Positions 1 through 10,569 of a stretch of DNA of 25,737 bases are shown piece after piece. Origin of the DNA: Gammaproteobacteria bacterium (GTDB taxonomy: Bacteria; Pseudomonadota; Gammaproteobacteria; Enterobacterales; Alteromonadaceae). The notes under the pieces are model-generated. The model worked only from the letters and a program-made list of their open reading frames with translations. It had not been told where the DNA came from and made no database searches. A program made the position numbers and the translations under genes. How positions within the stretch are numbered: position 1 is the stretch's first letter; every line of letters begins with the position of its first letter. The stretch spans positions 1 to 25,737 of the forward strand of contig JAMCRH010000280.1 of NCBI GenBank assembly GCA_023380515.1. The letters run 5' to 3'.

Positions 1-2
1 AT

Positions 3-449
3 TACTACAAAGTGCAAACCTCGGTTTGGACAACTCATTTCAACCCCAAACCCGAGCACAACAATCACCAAAACTTAGTGGGCTTTGAAGTCTACGGCAA
101 ACGCCTGCCAGAAGAGCGTACTCAGCGCTTTCACGACGCATTTGATTATGCCCGGCCGCTGGTTGGTGTGGCTTTTTTTCGTAACTCATTTCACCAGAAC
201 ACCACCTATTTATACGGTGGCGTCCGCCAGAATCTCGTCAGTAACGAGTATATTCAAACCTATCTCAAGGTCACGGGCGGGTTTATTCATGGCTATCGTG
301 GCCAATACCAACATAAGATTCCATTCAATCAACTCGGTATTGCGCCAGCGATTATTCCGATGTTAGGTGCTCAATATAAGCAAGTGAGTGCGGAGATGAC
401 GCTTTTCGGTGCCTCTGGAATTATGCTCACAGTCGGTTTAACGTTCTGA
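3..449 (+). CDS. Outer-membrane beta-barrel protein, 3' end only
   Basis: The reading frame is already open at the window edge, so the start is missing; the GTG at 12 is probably internal. The visible 148 or so residues contain alternating aromatic and polar strands (for example YLYGGVRQNL and YLKVTGGFIHGY) and end in VGLTF. A terminal phenylalanine after alternating residues is the usual signal for outer-membrane barrel assembly. The fragment resembles a proteobacterial family with motifs like HNNHQNLVGFE and GIAPAIIPMLG, often annotated loosely as a glycerol-3-phosphate transporter. I do not think that function is established. Its last 12 bases overlap the end of the convergent rmuC gene. 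Function uncertain; barrel nature likely. Confidence 0.6.
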   Translation, partial: YYKVQTSVWTTHFNPKPEHNNHQNLVGFEVYGKRLPEERTQRFHDAFDYARPLVGVAFFRNSFHQNTTYLYGGVRQNLVSNEYIQTYLKVTGGFIHGYRGQYQHKIPFNQLGIAPAIIPMLGAQYKQVSAEMTLFGASGIMLTVGLTF

Positions 450-1778
450 TTCGTCAGGACTCGTTGTATCGTCGTCAGCCAAGAGATTGCGGTCAATTTG
501 CTTGGCTGGCTGCACGCCGAGTTCACGAAACTTCTCAACCCGTCCTAATAAGTTACCGCGACCCGTGCTCAGTTTATTCATAGCCGCGTCCCAATGTTTA
601 CGGGTACCTTCCAGCGCTTGCCCGATCTTTTGTAAGTCGTCGACAAAATTCGCAAATTTGTCGTATAAGCGAGCCGCATCCTGAGCAATCCGTTGTGCAT
701 TTTGGTTCTGCTGCTCATACTGCCAGATATTATTCACGGTACGCAGCGCCACTAACAAATTGGTCGGACTCACCAACATGATGTGTTGATCAAGGGCGAG
801 CTTGATGAGCTCTGGATCACGATCAACGGCGAGTAAAAAAGCCGGCTCAATGGGCACAAATAACAACACATAATCGAGTGTGCGAACCCCATCTAGTTGT
901 TGATAACTTTTTTTGCCAAGCTCTCGAATATGATTACGCAGTGACTGGACATGCTCATTTAATGCCTGCGCGCGAACACTGTCATCATCGCTATTAAAGT
1001 AGCGCTCGTACGCTGACAGCGATACTTTCGAGTCAATAATCACGTCTTTGTCTTTCGGCAAATGGACAATGACGTCCGGCCGATAACGCTTGCCGTCATC
1101 GTTGCGGTGTTGGCTTTGAATGGTATATTCACGCCCTTCACGCAATCCCGATTGCTGCAAAATACGCTCAAGTACGACTTCACCCCAGGATCCCTGTTGG
1201 CGTGTGTCGCCTTTTAACGCTCGGGTCAGCGCTTCTGCTTCAGCACTCATTTGCTGATTCAACTGACGCAAACTCGAAATTTCTTGCTGCAAACCTGCCC
1301 GCTGCTTCGTTTCGTCACTAAACTGCTGGGCGATTTGCTGACGAAAACCTTCGAGCTGTTTTTGCAGAGGACTTAACGTTGACGCGAGCGACTTTTCTTG
1401 TCGCTGCTCAAGTGCGGCGGTTTTCTGTTCAAAGATGCGATTCGCGAGATTCTCGAACTCTTTCTCAAGACGCGCTTCGCTCTTCTCCAGTAACTGAATT
1501 TTTTCTTGTAAATGCTGCTGCTCACGCTGATGCGCAACCAGCAGCTTTTCATGCTCGGTATACCAGTGCTGCGTTTCTTTTTGCTCTTGCTCGAGGCGCT
1601 CTTGCAGCTTTTGCTCAGCATTGCGTAGCTGCTCAACCTGCTCTAAATCACGCTCACGTTCACGCGCACGCTCTTGTAGCAAGGCTCGGCGGCTCAACCA
1701 CCAGGGTAGACTAACCAGCACCGCAGTAACCGCGATGCTGGCCAACACTAGCAAAAACAAATCGTCGTTCAGCGACAT
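438..1778 (-). CDS. rmuC: RmuC-family DNA recombination protein
   Basis: The 446-residue protein has one N-terminal membrane segment (about residues 7-29), a long Gln/Glu/Arg-rich coiled coil (about 30-185), and then the globular RmuC domain. The domain has a nuclease-like fold and contains motifs such as GSWGEVVLERIL, YRPDVIVHLP and DVIIDSKVSL. RmuC proteins are linked to limiting recombination at inverted repeats; their biochemical activity is poorly defined. The order membrane anchor, coiled coil, RmuC domain is the standard family layout. The gene follows the fumarase gene on the same strand with about 40 bp between them, so co-transcription is possible. Its 3' end overlaps the convergent barrel gene by 12 bp. 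Confidence 0.92.
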   Translation of the reverse strand: MSLNDDLFLLVLASIAVTAVLVSLPWWLSRRALLQERARERERDLEQVEQLRNAEQKLQERLEQEQKETQHWYTEHEKLLVAHQREQQHLQEKIQLLEKSEARLEKEFENLANRIFEQKTAALEQRQEKSLASTLSPLQKQLEGFRQQIAQQFSDETKQRAGLQQEISSLRQLNQQMSAEAEALTRALKGDTRQQGSWGEVVLERILQQSGLREGREYTIQSQHRNDDGKRYRPDVIVHLPKDKDVIIDSKVSLSAYERYFNSDDDSVRAQALNEHVQSLRNHIRELGKKSYQQLDGVRTLDYVLLFVPIEPAFLLAVDRDPELIKLALDQHIMLVSPTNLLVALRTVNNIWQYEQQNQNAQRIAQDAARLYDKFANFVDDLQKIGQALEGTRKHWDAAMNKLSTGRGNLLGRVEKFRELGVQPAKQIDRNLLADDDTTSPDESER

Positions 1779-1818
1779 AGGTTTCCGTTCGTTGTTGTTA
1801 TTGTTATGGGTTCTGAAC

Positions 1819-3330
1819 TTAGCTTTCCATTTCGGCGATCTTCACCGCCCAAATTGCCGGACCTGCTTGGTGTGCGTTGTTACCTTCACTGTCCACCGCA
1901 ACCGTCACCGGCATATCTTCGACTTCAAATTCGTAGATAGCTTCCATACCGAGGTCTTCAAACGCCACAACTTTTGCTTGTTTAATTGCTTTCGCCACCA
2001 AATAAGCTGCACCACCCACTGCCATCAAGTACACCGCTTTGTGCTTGGCGATACTTTCGACCGTTTGTGGACCACGTTCAGCTTTGCCTATCATGCCAAT
2101 AATACCGGTTTGCTCAAGCATCAGGTCGGTAAACTTGTCCATGCGTGTTGCAGTTGTTGGGCCTGCTGGGCCAACCACTTCGTCACCCACTGGATCAACG
2201 GGGCCAACGTAATAAATAAACTTGTTACTGAAGTCGACCGGCAACTCTTCGCCTTTATCTAGCATGTCTTTAATGCGCTTGTGAGCAGCATCGCGACCGG
2301 TTAAGAGCTTGCCCGAAAGCAAAACGGTTTCACCCATTTTCCAATCTTTAACGTCGGCAGCAGTTAAGGTGTCTAAATTCACCCGACGCGCATTGTCGCC
2401 AACTTCAAAGGTAATGTCCGGCCAGTCCTCTAATTTTGGTGGTTGCAAATTAGCTGGACCACTGCCGTCTAAATGGAAATGCACATGCCGAGTCGCCGCG
2501 CAGTTTGGAATCATAGTAACTGGCTTTGAGGCTGCGTGAGTCGGCATCGACTTAATTTTGACGTCAACCACAGTTGTTAAACCGCCTAAACCCTGAGCAC
2601 CAATGCCCAATTGATTCACCCGGTTGTAAATCTCTAAGCGCAACTCTTCTTCAGCGGTCTCCGGACCACGCGCAATCAGCTCTTGAATGTCCACAGGGTC
2701 CATTAAGGACTCTTTCGCCAGCACTGCCGATTTTTCTGCGGTACCACCGATACCAATACCAAGCATACCCGGCGGACACCAGCCTGCACCCATTTTGGGT
2801 AATGTTTCTACAACCCAATCTGCAATCGAGTCGCTTGGGTTTAGCATGGCCATTTTCGTTTTGTTTTCCGACCCGCCACCTTTCGCCGCAATGGCCACTT
2901 CGATTTCACCACCTGGCACCATATCGATATGCACTACCGCTGGGGTGTTGTCTTTGGTGTTTTTACGACCACCTGCTGGGTCTGCAACAATCGATGCACG
3001 TAATGGGTTATCTGGATTCAAGTACGCGCGACGCGTGCCTTCATCAACCATTTGTTGCACGGTCAGGTCAGTTTTGTCCCACTGCACGTCCATACCCACT
3101 TTAACAAAGCAGGTCACAATGCCGGTGTCTTGACACAATGGACGATGTCCTTGGGCCGACATGCGCGAGTTAACAAGCATTTGAGCAATTGCATTTTTTG
3201 CAGCTTCGCTTTGCTCTTTCGCATGCGCTTCGGCAAGCGCATTCACGAAATCGAGAGGGTGATAATAGGAGATAAATTGCAGTGCATCTTCGATGCTATC
3301 GATAAAATCTTGTTGTCGAATAAGTGCCAT
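1819..3330 (-). CDS. fumA: Class I fumarate hydratase (4Fe-4S type)
   Basis: The enzyme interconverts fumarate and L-malate in the citric acid cycle. The 503-residue protein carries both halves of iron-sulfur fumarases in one chain. Cys66 (in LCQDTG), Cys185 (in GWCPPGM) and Cys277 (in IPNCAATRH) have nearly the same spacing as the three cluster ligands known in class I fumarases. The motif GIGIGGTAEK follows Cys185. The C-terminal beta domain contains GPAGPTTATRMDKF and ends near the conserved KHKAVYLMAVGGAAYL segment. The ATG at 3330 is preceded by an AGAGG ribosome site. Class I enzymes are oxygen-sensitive. Which paralog (fumA or fumB) it corresponds to cannot be told from sequence alone. 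Confidence 0.95.
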   Translation of the reverse strand: MALIRQQDFIDSIEDALQFISYYHPLDFVNALAEAHAKEQSEAAKNAIAQMLVNSRMSAQGHRPLCQDTGIVTCFVKVGMDVQWDKTDLTVQQMVDEGTRRAYLNPDNPLRASIVADPAGGRKNTKDNTPAVVHIDMVPGGEIEVAIAAKGGGSENKTKMAMLNPSDSIADWVVETLPKMGAGWCPPGMLGIGIGGTAEKSAVLAKESLMDPVDIQELIARGPETAEEELRLEIYNRVNQLGIGAQGLGGLTTVVDVKIKSMPTHAASKPVTMIPNCAATRHVHFHLDGSGPANLQPPKLEDWPDITFEVGDNARRVNLDTLTAADVKDWKMGETVLLSGKLLTGRDAAHKRIKDMLDKGEELPVDFSNKFIYYVGPVDPVGDEVVGPAGPTTATRMDKFTDLMLEQTGIIGMIGKAERGPQTVESIAKHKAVYLMAVGGAAYLVAKAIKQAKVVAFEDLGMEAIYEFEVEDMPVTVAVDSEGNNAHQAGPAIWAVKIAEMES

Positions 3331-3460
3331 GCCAAACCTCTTTTTCGGCGGTGATAGACTGTGCTGGATAATCGCCTTTATGATACTCTGTTATGCAAAG
3401 AGCTGCCAGTATTGCAACCGCTTATAACTGGCATTCGACTTATCCGGAGAAGACCTTTTC

Positions 3461-4840
3461 ATGCAATCAAATGTTGAGCTAGCCATTGTTGAGTTACCCT
3501 ACGCAGACTGGCATGACACCTTGGCGATTTTTCAACACTTTGCCCATGAGCCATGGGCGATACTGCTCGATTCTGCTGATGCTCAGCACCCAAATAGTCG
3601 TTTCGATATTTTACTCCGTCACCCGCAACAAACCTTTTGTTGGCCTGAGTCTGACGGCAGTTCGAGCCAACAACCATTCGCCCAATTGCGTGATTTTTTA
3701 ACCAACAAGCAACTCAAACCGCTGCCGGCAGAGTACCAACATCTGCCCTTTCAAGGTGGCTTAGCCGGCCTCTTTGGCTACGACCTAGGCCGCACCCTCG
3801 AACAGCTACCAAACATGGCGGAACAAGACATCGACCTACCCGATTTAGCGGTCGGCTATTATCTGCACGCCTTGATTATCGACCACCAAGAGCAGCGTTG
3901 TTTTGCGCTGCAACCGAGTGACTCTGCTGATTCACCGACAGCGTTCTGGCGTCCGAACGGCGTTCGCTCAGAAAACCCAGAGTTCCGTTTAACCTCCGAC
4001 TGGCAAAGTAACGTCAGTGCCGACCAATACATGCAACGCATCGGTCAAATCCATGAGTTTTTGCGTGCCGGCGATTGTTACCAAATCAATTTTGCGCAGC
4101 GCTTTCAAGCTGACTTTAGTGGTGACCCGTGGCAGGCATATGTGCACTTGCGCAGAGCCAATCACGCGCCCTTTTCCGCTTGGATTAAGCTACCACAAGG
4201 CGTAATTTTAAGTTTATCGCCTGAGCGCTTTTTACAGGTGGACGCGAACGGCCGCGTCGAAACCAAACCAATTAAAGGCACTTTGCCGCGGCGCGAAGAT
4301 CCAACTGACGATCAGGCACAAATAAATGCGCTCCGTCACTCCAGTAAGGATCAGGCGGAAAACTTAATGATTGTCGACCTGCTGCGTAACGATTTAAGTC
4401 GCGTCTGCTTGCCGGGCTCAGTCCAAGTCCGCAAACTTTTTGCAATTGAAAGCTTTAATGCCGTGCATCATTTAGTCAGCACTGTGGTGGGTCAATTACC
4501 TGCCGACGCGCAGTCACTCGATTTACTCAGCGCTGCATTTCCTGGCGGCTCAATTACCGGTGCGCCGAAAATTCGAGCAATGGAAATTATTGATCAGCTT
4601 GAGCCTCATCGTCGATCGGTCTATTGCGGCAGCATTGGTTACTTTAGTTTGCATGGCCACAGCGACACCAGCATTACCATTCGCACCCTGTGTTGCGTAC
4701 ACAACAAAATTTACTGCTGGGCCGGCGGCGGGATAGTAATTGATTCGGTCGCCGAGCGCGAATACCAAGAAACATTCGACAAAGTGGCTAAAATTCTGCC
4801 GGTACTCACTTCATTGTCGCAGTCACAGAGGTCCGCATGA
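3461..4840 (+). CDS. pabB: Aminodeoxychorismate synthase component I
   Basis: PabB adds ammonia from the glutaminase subunit PabA to chorismate, giving 4-amino-4-deoxychorismate for folate synthesis. The 459 residues match the usual length. The N-terminal domain (about 1-170) contains FQGGLAGLFGYDLGR. The chorismate-binding domain (about 180-450) contains PIKGTLPR, whose Lys272 corresponds to the PabB active-site lysine that distinguishes it from anthranilate synthase. It also has GGSITGAPKIRAMEII, GSIGYFSLHG and AGGGIVIDSVAEREYQE. A GGAGAAG ribosome site precedes the ATG. The gene is divergent from fumA across a 130-bp spacer. Its stop overlaps the next start as ATGA, which implies translational coupling to the Nudix gene. 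Confidence 0.95.
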   Translation: MQSNVELAIVELPYADWHDTLAIFQHFAHEPWAILLDSADAQHPNSRFDILLRHPQQTFCWPESDGSSSQQPFAQLRDFLTNKQLKPLPAEYQHLPFQGGLAGLFGYDLGRTLEQLPNMAEQDIDLPDLAVGYYLHALIIDHQEQRCFALQPSDSADSPTAFWRPNGVRSENPEFRLTSDWQSNVSADQYMQRIGQIHEFLRAGDCYQINFAQRFQADFSGDPWQAYVHLRRANHAPFSAWIKLPQGVILSLSPERFLQVDANGRVETKPIKGTLPRREDPTDDQAQINALRHSSKDQAENLMIVDLLRNDLSRVCLPGSVQVRKLFAIESFNAVHHLVSTVVGQLPADAQSLDLLSAAFPGGSITGAPKIRAMEIIDQLEPHRRSVYCGSIGYFSLHGHSDTSITIRTLCCVHNKIYCWAGGGIVIDSVAEREYQETFDKVAKILPVLTSLSQSQRSA

Positions 4841-5433
4841 ATCGAGCCGAGTTCTTGCAGCGTTTTGCCCTCAGCAGCCGGCCTGAAGTCAACTGGCAAT
4901 CACATCCGCTAAAGCCATCAGCGGTACTTGTTGCCTTGCAAGAGCAAGACAACGGTTTGCACTTTGTGTTAACCCGGCGCCCTGCACATATGCGCCAACA
5001 CGCTCATCAAATTTGCTTTGCCGGTGGCCGCCAAGAATCTGCTGACGCCAATTTACTTGCAACGGCCTTACGCGAAGCCGAAGAAGAACTCGGCATTCAT
5101 GCCCAACAAATTGAAATTATCGGTGATCTTCCAACGCAACCGGTTTTATCCCGCTCGCTGATTCACCCTTATATTGGCATATTACCGAGTGACCTCATGT
5201 TTCAGCCCGACCCTGGTGAAGTAGCCGAAATTCTGCGGGTACCGCTCGTAACCCTACTCAACCATGAGCACTACTATACCCAACGGGTAAAACGCCTGCT
5301 TTACCATGAGCTGGTATTTATCCCTTATCAAGGGCAACTAATCTGGGGCGCCACCGCCGCCATTATTCGTCGCCTTGCTGATCAAATTTATCCAGAGCGC
5401 CAACATCTGGTTCGGCAATTGCCCGATTTATGA
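4837..5433 (+). CDS. nudL: Nudix hydrolase, CoA pyrophosphatase (NudL) type
   Basis: Members of this subfamily cleave coenzyme A and related dinucleotide-type pyrophosphates. In the 198-residue protein the segment LTRRPAHMRQHAHQICFAGG (residues 45-64) matches the signature that precedes the Nudix box in CoA-type enzymes. The box runs from about residue 63 to 87 and ends in REAEEELGI. The usual first glutamate of the box is alanine here, as in E. coli NudL, so this is a subfamily trait and not damage. The start overlaps the pabB stop by four bases (ATGA). Pairing of pabB with this gene type is common in gammaproteobacteria. The exact substrate is inferred from the family. Confidence 0.9.
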   Translation: MNRAEFLQRFALSSRPEVNWQSHPLKPSAVLVALQEQDNGLHFVLTRRPAHMRQHAHQICFAGGRQESADANLLATALREAEEELGIHAQQIEIIGDLPTQPVLSRSLIHPYIGILPSDLMFQPDPGEVAEILRVPLVTLLNHEHYYTQRVKRLLYHELVFIPYQGQLIWGATAAIIRRLADQIYPERQHLVRQLPDL

Positions 5434-5534
5434 ACACTTGCCAGTAACGAGGTGACCGACCAGTTGCTTGGTACTTGCAGAAATCTGTTTTTATCCCCAC
5501 ACTATCGCTCTATAAAGAAAGGGAGTATGAAGTA

Positions 5535-6908
5535 ATGATTAGCGTGTTCGACATTTATAAAGTAGGTATTGGTCCTTCAAGTTCTCATACTGTTGGTCCT
5601 ATGCGTGCTGCTCGCGAGTTTTTAGAGCACGTGAAAACCAACATAGGCCTGGATAAAGTAACGGCTGTTGAAGTTGAGCTATTTGGTTCATTGGGTCAAA
5701 CCGGTGTCGGCCACGGCACTGGCAAAGCGGTCATTCTCGGACTGGCTGGGGAAAGCCCAGAAACCGTCGACACCAGCAAAGTCGACGCATTTCTTGCCGA
5801 CGTCGCCAAACATGAGCGACTAACATTACTTGGCGAGCATGAAATAACGTTCCCAGCCAAAGGCGCAATTACCTTTCATCGCCGCAAAACCATGCCCAAG
5901 CATGCCAACGCGATGGAATTGCGGGTTTACCAAGGCGACGACGTACTTTTTAAAGACCTTTATTATTCGATTGGCGGCGGCTTCATTGTCCGCGATGCAG
6001 ATTTCGATGAAAGCCTCGAAGAGGCCATTGAGCAAAGCTCAAAACCGATTCCCTATTCATTTGACAGTGCCAATGAACTCATTCAGAAATGCAAAGAGCA
6101 CGGCATGCGCATCAGCACACTGATGATGCACAATGAACTGGTGTTTCGCAGCAAGAAAGAGATTAACGATGGCCTGCTGCATATTTGGCAGGTCATGGAC
6201 GAATGTATTTCCAACGGTATTCAGACCGAAGGTATTCTGCCTGGCGGTTTGAAAGTTCGTCGCCGTGCGCCTGACCTGTATCAGCGTTTAAAAACAGAAA
6301 AATCTGCTGACCCCATGCAAGTCATGGACTGGGTGAATCTGTTCGCACTTGCAGTGAACGAAGAGAACGCTGCCGGTGGACGCGTTGTCACCGCACCAAC
6401 GAATGGTGCAGCAGGTATTATCCCCGCGGTCATGAAATATGCAGACAAGTTTATCCAACCACTCGACTGCGATGCCATCACTCGGTTCTTATTAACCTCT
6501 GCAGCCATCGGTATTCTCTACAAAAAGAATGCGTCAATTTCCGGTGCTGAAGTTGGTTGCCAAGGTGAAGTTGGGGTTGCCTGTTCAATGGCTGCGGGTG
6601 CGCTAGCCGAGCTGATGGGCGGTGATATCGGTCAGGTTGAAAATGCCGCCGAAATCGGTATGGAACATAACCTCGGACTCACCTGTGATCCGGTTGGCGG
6701 TCTCGTGCAAGTGCCGTGTATTGAGCGCAATGCCATGGGTGCAGTCAAAGCAATTAATGCGGCACGCTTAGCTCTGCGCGGCAGCGGCGAGCACAAAGTC
6801 TCGCTCGACAAGGTTATTAAAACCATGTGGGACACGGGCAACGACATGAAGAGCAAATACAAAGAAACGGCACGTGGTGGTTTAGCAGTTAACATTATCG
6901 AGTGTTAA
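5535..6908 (+). CDS. sdaA: L-serine dehydratase, single-chain 4Fe-4S type
   Basis: The enzyme deaminates L-serine to pyruvate and ammonia. I chose the ATG at 5535, giving [19 protein letters not shown] and 457 residues, because this N-terminus is conserved in the family and GGGAG lies nine bases upstream (5521-5525). An earlier in-frame TTG at 5475 would add 20 unrelated residues. The N-terminal domain holds the PSSSHT substrate-binding motif. The C-terminal catalytic domain has Cys342 (GCQGEVG), Cys384 (TCDPVGG) and Cys395 (VPCIERN), spaced like the known cluster ligands. The protein ends in cysteine (Cys457), the family's tail residue that inserts into the active site. A strong terminator follows. 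Confidence 0.96.
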   Translation: MISVFDIYKVGIGPSSSHTVGPMRAAREFLEHVKTNIGLDKVTAVEVELFGSLGQTGVGHGTGKAVILGLAGESPETVDTSKVDAFLADVAKHERLTLLGEHEITFPAKGAITFHRRKTMPKHANAMELRVYQGDDVLFKDLYYSIGGGFIVRDADFDESLEEAIEQSSKPIPYSFDSANELIQKCKEHGMRISTLMMHNELVFRSKKEINDGLLHIWQVMDECISNGIQTEGILPGGLKVRRRAPDLYQRLKTEKSADPMQVMDWVNLFALAVNEENAAGGRVVTAPTNGAAGIIPAVMKYADKFIQPLDCDAITRFLLTSAAIGILYKKNASISGAEVGCQGEVGVACSMAAGALAELMGGDIGQVENAAEIGMEHNLGLTCDPVGGLVQVPCIERNAMGAVKAINAARLALRGSGEHKVSLDKVIKTMWDTGNDMKSKYKETARGGLAVNIIEC

Positions 6909-6947
6909 ACCGCTCATCTGAGTACTAAAAAAGAGTAACAAAGCACC

Positions 6948-6987
6948 AAAAATGCCGTGTTTGCTGAACTGCGAACACGGCATTTTT
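6948..6987. terminator. Strong bidirectional terminator between sdaA and cysB
   Basis: AAAAATGCCGTGTT (6948-6961) pairs perfectly with AACACGGCATTTTT (6974-6987). The stem extends inward through one G-U pair and two G-C pairs around a TGAACT loop. The A-run on one side and the T-run on the other allow it to end both sdaA (plus) and cysB (minus), which converge here. Confidence 0.9.
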
Positions 6988-7016
6988 GTTGCTTGTCAGC
7001 TCTAGTCTTGGACCAA

Positions 7017-8033
<1,017 letters not shown>

Positions 8034-8098
8034 CTAAGAGTGTCAGTATCTATAAGTTCTGTCAAATAAATCCGCGAGTCGTTCATACGGAGCCAATC

Positions 8099-8431
8099 AT
8101 GTCATTACGCGATCAACTTTCAACCTTGGTATATAGCACCGATGCTGGGCGAATCGAGCCAGAAAAAGAAACCCAACAGCCACCAAAAGGTGATGGTATT
8201 GTGCGCATTCAACGTGAAACAAAAGGACGCAAAGGGAAAGGTGTCACCGTGATTCGTGGCTTAGAACTCGACGCCGACGCCTTAAAAACACTGGCCAAAG
8301 CTCTCAAACAGCGCTGTGGGGTCGGCGGCAGTGTGAAAGACTTTACGATCGAGATTCAAGGCGACCAACGTGATGCCTGCAAAGCCTACCTTGAGCAACA
8401 AGGGTTTAAGGTCAAGCTGGCTGGTGCTTAA
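8099..8431 (+). CDS. yciH: YciH, SUI1/eIF1-like translation factor
   Basis: This 110-residue protein has the bacterial SUI1 (eIF1-like) domain at about residues 30-105, with IQRETKGRKGKGVTVIRGLEL, KQRCGVGGSVKD and EIQGDQRDACKAYL. YciH is reported to affect initiation fidelity and to act as a general translation inhibitor under stress. It is not essential. A CGGAG ribosome site lies upstream of the ATG. Its last 20 bases overlap the end of the convergent regulator gene at 8412, and no terminator separates them. The divergent promoter space shared with cysB is about 107 bp. Confidence 0.93.
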   Translation: MSLRDQLSTLVYSTDAGRIEPEKETQQPPKGDGIVRIQRETKGRKGKGVTVIRGLELDADALKTLAKALKQRCGVGGSVKDFTIEIQGDQRDACKAYLEQQGFKVKLAGA

Positions 8432-10103
8432 CCACCGCGGCATCCTCGTCATCAAACAGCGGGAAATCAAACTCAACCCCTCGGCCTTGATCAAACCAAT
8501 GAATATTATTCGCAAGTTCTTTAATTAATAATAAGCCGCGACCAAAACTATAGGTATTGCGCTGCGTAAATTGTGCTTGCGTCGCAAAACCCGGGCCCGT
8601 GTCCTTGACAGACACCCGTAAAAACCGATTTGGCGGTTGATAGCTTAACGTGATATCAATCGCGCCAGTTTGCAAACTGCCAAGACGACGATTTCGCTCT
8701 TCGTAATACTGCTCAAAACCGTCCGGTGTGTCCTTTAACTCAGACGACAACCGCAACAAGCCGTGATCCAAGGCATTATTGTAGGCTTCCGAAAGTGCCG
8801 TGTAGAGCCGACCTTTAAAATGAGGAAAGCCTTCCAGCTGCGACAAACCGCGCAATATCTGCGCAACCGGATCCACATTCCGGACATCGTTCGGTGTTAA
8901 ATGCACTCGAATTTCAAATGGTAAAGACGGTAGCTTTTCTTCGGTACTACGCGGCGCATAGCCGGTCGGAACACAATGCACCAACATCAACGACAAATCA
9001 TCGTTGACGCCCCGTTGCATGACTTCCAGTGCCAGCCGCTGCTTTATTTCCGCCATGTTCCATCGACTTTGCCGGCAAATTTGATAAAAATCGGTGTAAT
9101 CGAGCGGCTTACCTTGGCCGATTCCCATCTCCACCACACCGTCGGTGAATAACATCACTCGCGAGCCTGGCTCTAACCGCGTCATCGTAATGCCAGACTC
9201 AAAGTCTTGCGGCGGTAAAATACCCAGCGGTAGGTGCTGTGGCGTCAACTCCATGCTGATTGCGTCGTGTTCGTCGATCACCAACGCCGGCGGCATCCCC
9301 CCACTCCACCAGCTAATGCGTGTTCCAGAAGGGGATAGTTCCATAATGGTCGCGCACAAGAACATATTTTCCGGTAATAACTTGTGCAACTGTTGGTTAA
9401 TTTCATGGGCCATTTGACCAACGGGTGCACCGCGTTTTGCCATGGCAAAAAACGTTTGGGAAGTCGGCAAGGTGCCAATCGCCGCCGGCAAGCCATGCCC
9501 GGTAAAATCACCGAGCAACAAATAAATATTACCAAGCGGCCCTTTCGCGAGTAGGTATAAGTCGCCGTTAAACGACGAGAGTGGCAACAAGAGGGTTTCC
9601 ACTTGCTCGCAGTCTTTCAGATTCCGGCTCAACGCATTGTTAAACATATTACGAACAATTAAATGCTCGTGCCGCAGACGTTCTTGATACCACGCTAGAT
9701 TTTCTTTCTTTTCAACTAAACGCTGACTGAGTTGGCGAGTTCGCAAATGTGACTCAATTTTTGCGAACAACATGGCCGAACTAAATGGTGGCACCAAAAA
9801 ATCATCGGCGCCCGCCCGCAATGCCCGTTGTTGAATTTCCTCGTCGAGCGCATGGGCGATGATAATAAACGGCAAATAAAGTGGCGCGGAACTCTGTTTG
9901 AGCGGGGCAAAAAAGGAAAAGTCGGTCGCTGCCGTGAAGTTTAAATTAAACAGCAGTAAATCTGGCTTATGCTGCTGGATTGCCTCTGCGGCTTGCGTTA
10001 GGGAACAGGTTTGCACTTGGTAATGAACCGAGTGTTGCAGTTTTTCAAGTGACTCATAATTGGGCTGCTCGCCCGCACTCACGAGCAGAATTTGCGCGTT
10101 CAT
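8412..10103 (-). CDS. HsbR/CrsR-like regulator: degenerate receiver, PP2C phosphatase, anti-sigma kinase
   Basis: Three domains are visible in 563 residues. A receiver-like domain (about 1-122) is followed by a short coil, a SpoIIE-type PP2C phosphatase (about 175-378) with Asp181, GDFTGHG at 198-204, FTDG at 319-322 and NDDLS at 367-371, and a RsbW-like ATPase/kinase domain (about 395-552) with SEAYNNALDHG and KDTGPGFA. This is the layout of Pseudomonas HsbR and Shewanella CrsR, which control an anti-sigma antagonist and through it sigma factor activity. The receiver looks inactive: Asn53 stands where the phospho-accepting aspartate is expected, the acidic pair near the N-terminus is missing (VSAGE), and Pro105 replaces the conserved lysine. 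The gene is coupled to the STAS gene by a TAATG overlap. Confidence 0.85.
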   Translation of the reverse strand: MNAQILLVSAGEQPNYESLEKLQHSVHYQVQTCSLTQAAEAIQQHKPDLLLFNLNFTAATDFSFFAPLKQSSAPLYLPFIIIAHALDEEIQQRALRAGADDFLVPPFSSAMLFAKIESHLRTRQLSQRLVEKKENLAWYQERLRHEHLIVRNMFNNALSRNLKDCEQVETLLLPLSSFNGDLYLLAKGPLGNIYLLLGDFTGHGLPAAIGTLPTSQTFFAMAKRGAPVGQMAHEINQQLHKLLPENMFLCATIMELSPSGTRISWWSGGMPPALVIDEHDAISMELTPQHLPLGILPPQDFESGITMTRLEPGSRVMLFTDGVVEMGIGQGKPLDYTDFYQICRQSRWNMAEIKQRLALEVMQRGVNDDLSLMLVHCVPTGYAPRSTEEKLPSLPFEIRVHLTPNDVRNVDPVAQILRGLSQLEGFPHFKGRLYTALSEAYNNALDHGLLRLSSELKDTPDGFEQYYEERNRRLGSLQTGAIDITLSYQPPNRFLRVSVKDTGPGFATQAQFTQRNTYSFGRGLLLIKELANNIHWFDQGRGVEFDFPLFDDEDAAVVKHQPA

Positions 10104-10408
10104 TAGTCGATTACAAACAGTTTATCAAAGCGAGATATATCGAGAACTTTCCGCACGCTCGCACTACAATTAATCAAATAATAACTGCGTCCATCCACTC
10201 CTAATGACTTGCGCATGTTCAGCAACATTCCGAGCCCTGAACTGTCAATATATTCTGTTTTTCGAAAGTCGATCACGACCTGCCGAACCGAGTCCTTCAT
10301 CCCATCATAGGACTTGCGAAACTCTTGCACACGCGAAAAATCAAACCGACCACTGACATGAATAATGAACTGTTTGCCCTCATTGGCATACTCAGTTGTT
10401 AATGACAT
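10103..10408 (-). CDS. STAS-domain anti-sigma factor antagonist (HsbA/CrsA-like)
   Basis: The 101-residue protein is a single STAS domain. The motif KTEYIDSSGLGMLLNMRK puts the phosphorylatable serine at Ser56 or Ser57. In partner-switch systems the phosphorylated antagonist is inactive, and the dephosphorylated form binds the anti-sigma factor. The downstream gene encodes a protein with both a phosphatase and a kinase domain, so it can plausibly write and erase this mark. The stop codon overlaps the next start by one base (TAATG). A GGGAG ribosome site precedes the ATG. The target sigma factor is not in the window; RpoS and FlgM/FliA are the known targets in Shewanella and Pseudomonas respectively. 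Confidence 0.88.
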   Translation of the reverse strand: MSLTTEYANEGKQFIIHVSGRFDFSRVQEFRKSYDGMKDSVRQVVIDFRKTEYIDSSGLGMLLNMRKSLGVDGRSYYLINCSASVRKVLDISRFDKLFVID

Positions 10409-10497
10409 GCGTCAAACTCCCTGTGAAAATTCATTTGTCTTTTCTCAGCATAACCATAGCAATTCGACATTGCCAGCAAAGAACAAAAAATACCAAG

Positions 10498-10539
10498 AAA
10501 AAAGCAGTGTTAACGTGATTGACGTCAACACTGCTTTTT
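10498..10539 (-). terminator. Terminator of the amidohydrolase operon
   Basis: AAAAAGCAGTGTT pairs with AACACTGCTTTTT. The stem continues past one A-C mismatch into ACGT/ACGT around a GATTG loop. Read on the minus strand it ends in a T-run about 30 bases after the second amidohydrolase stop, and it insulates the STAS/regulator promoter from that operon. Confidence 0.88.
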
Positions 10540-10569
10540 AATTGTCACCCGAAGGCGTATCACTCGCCG

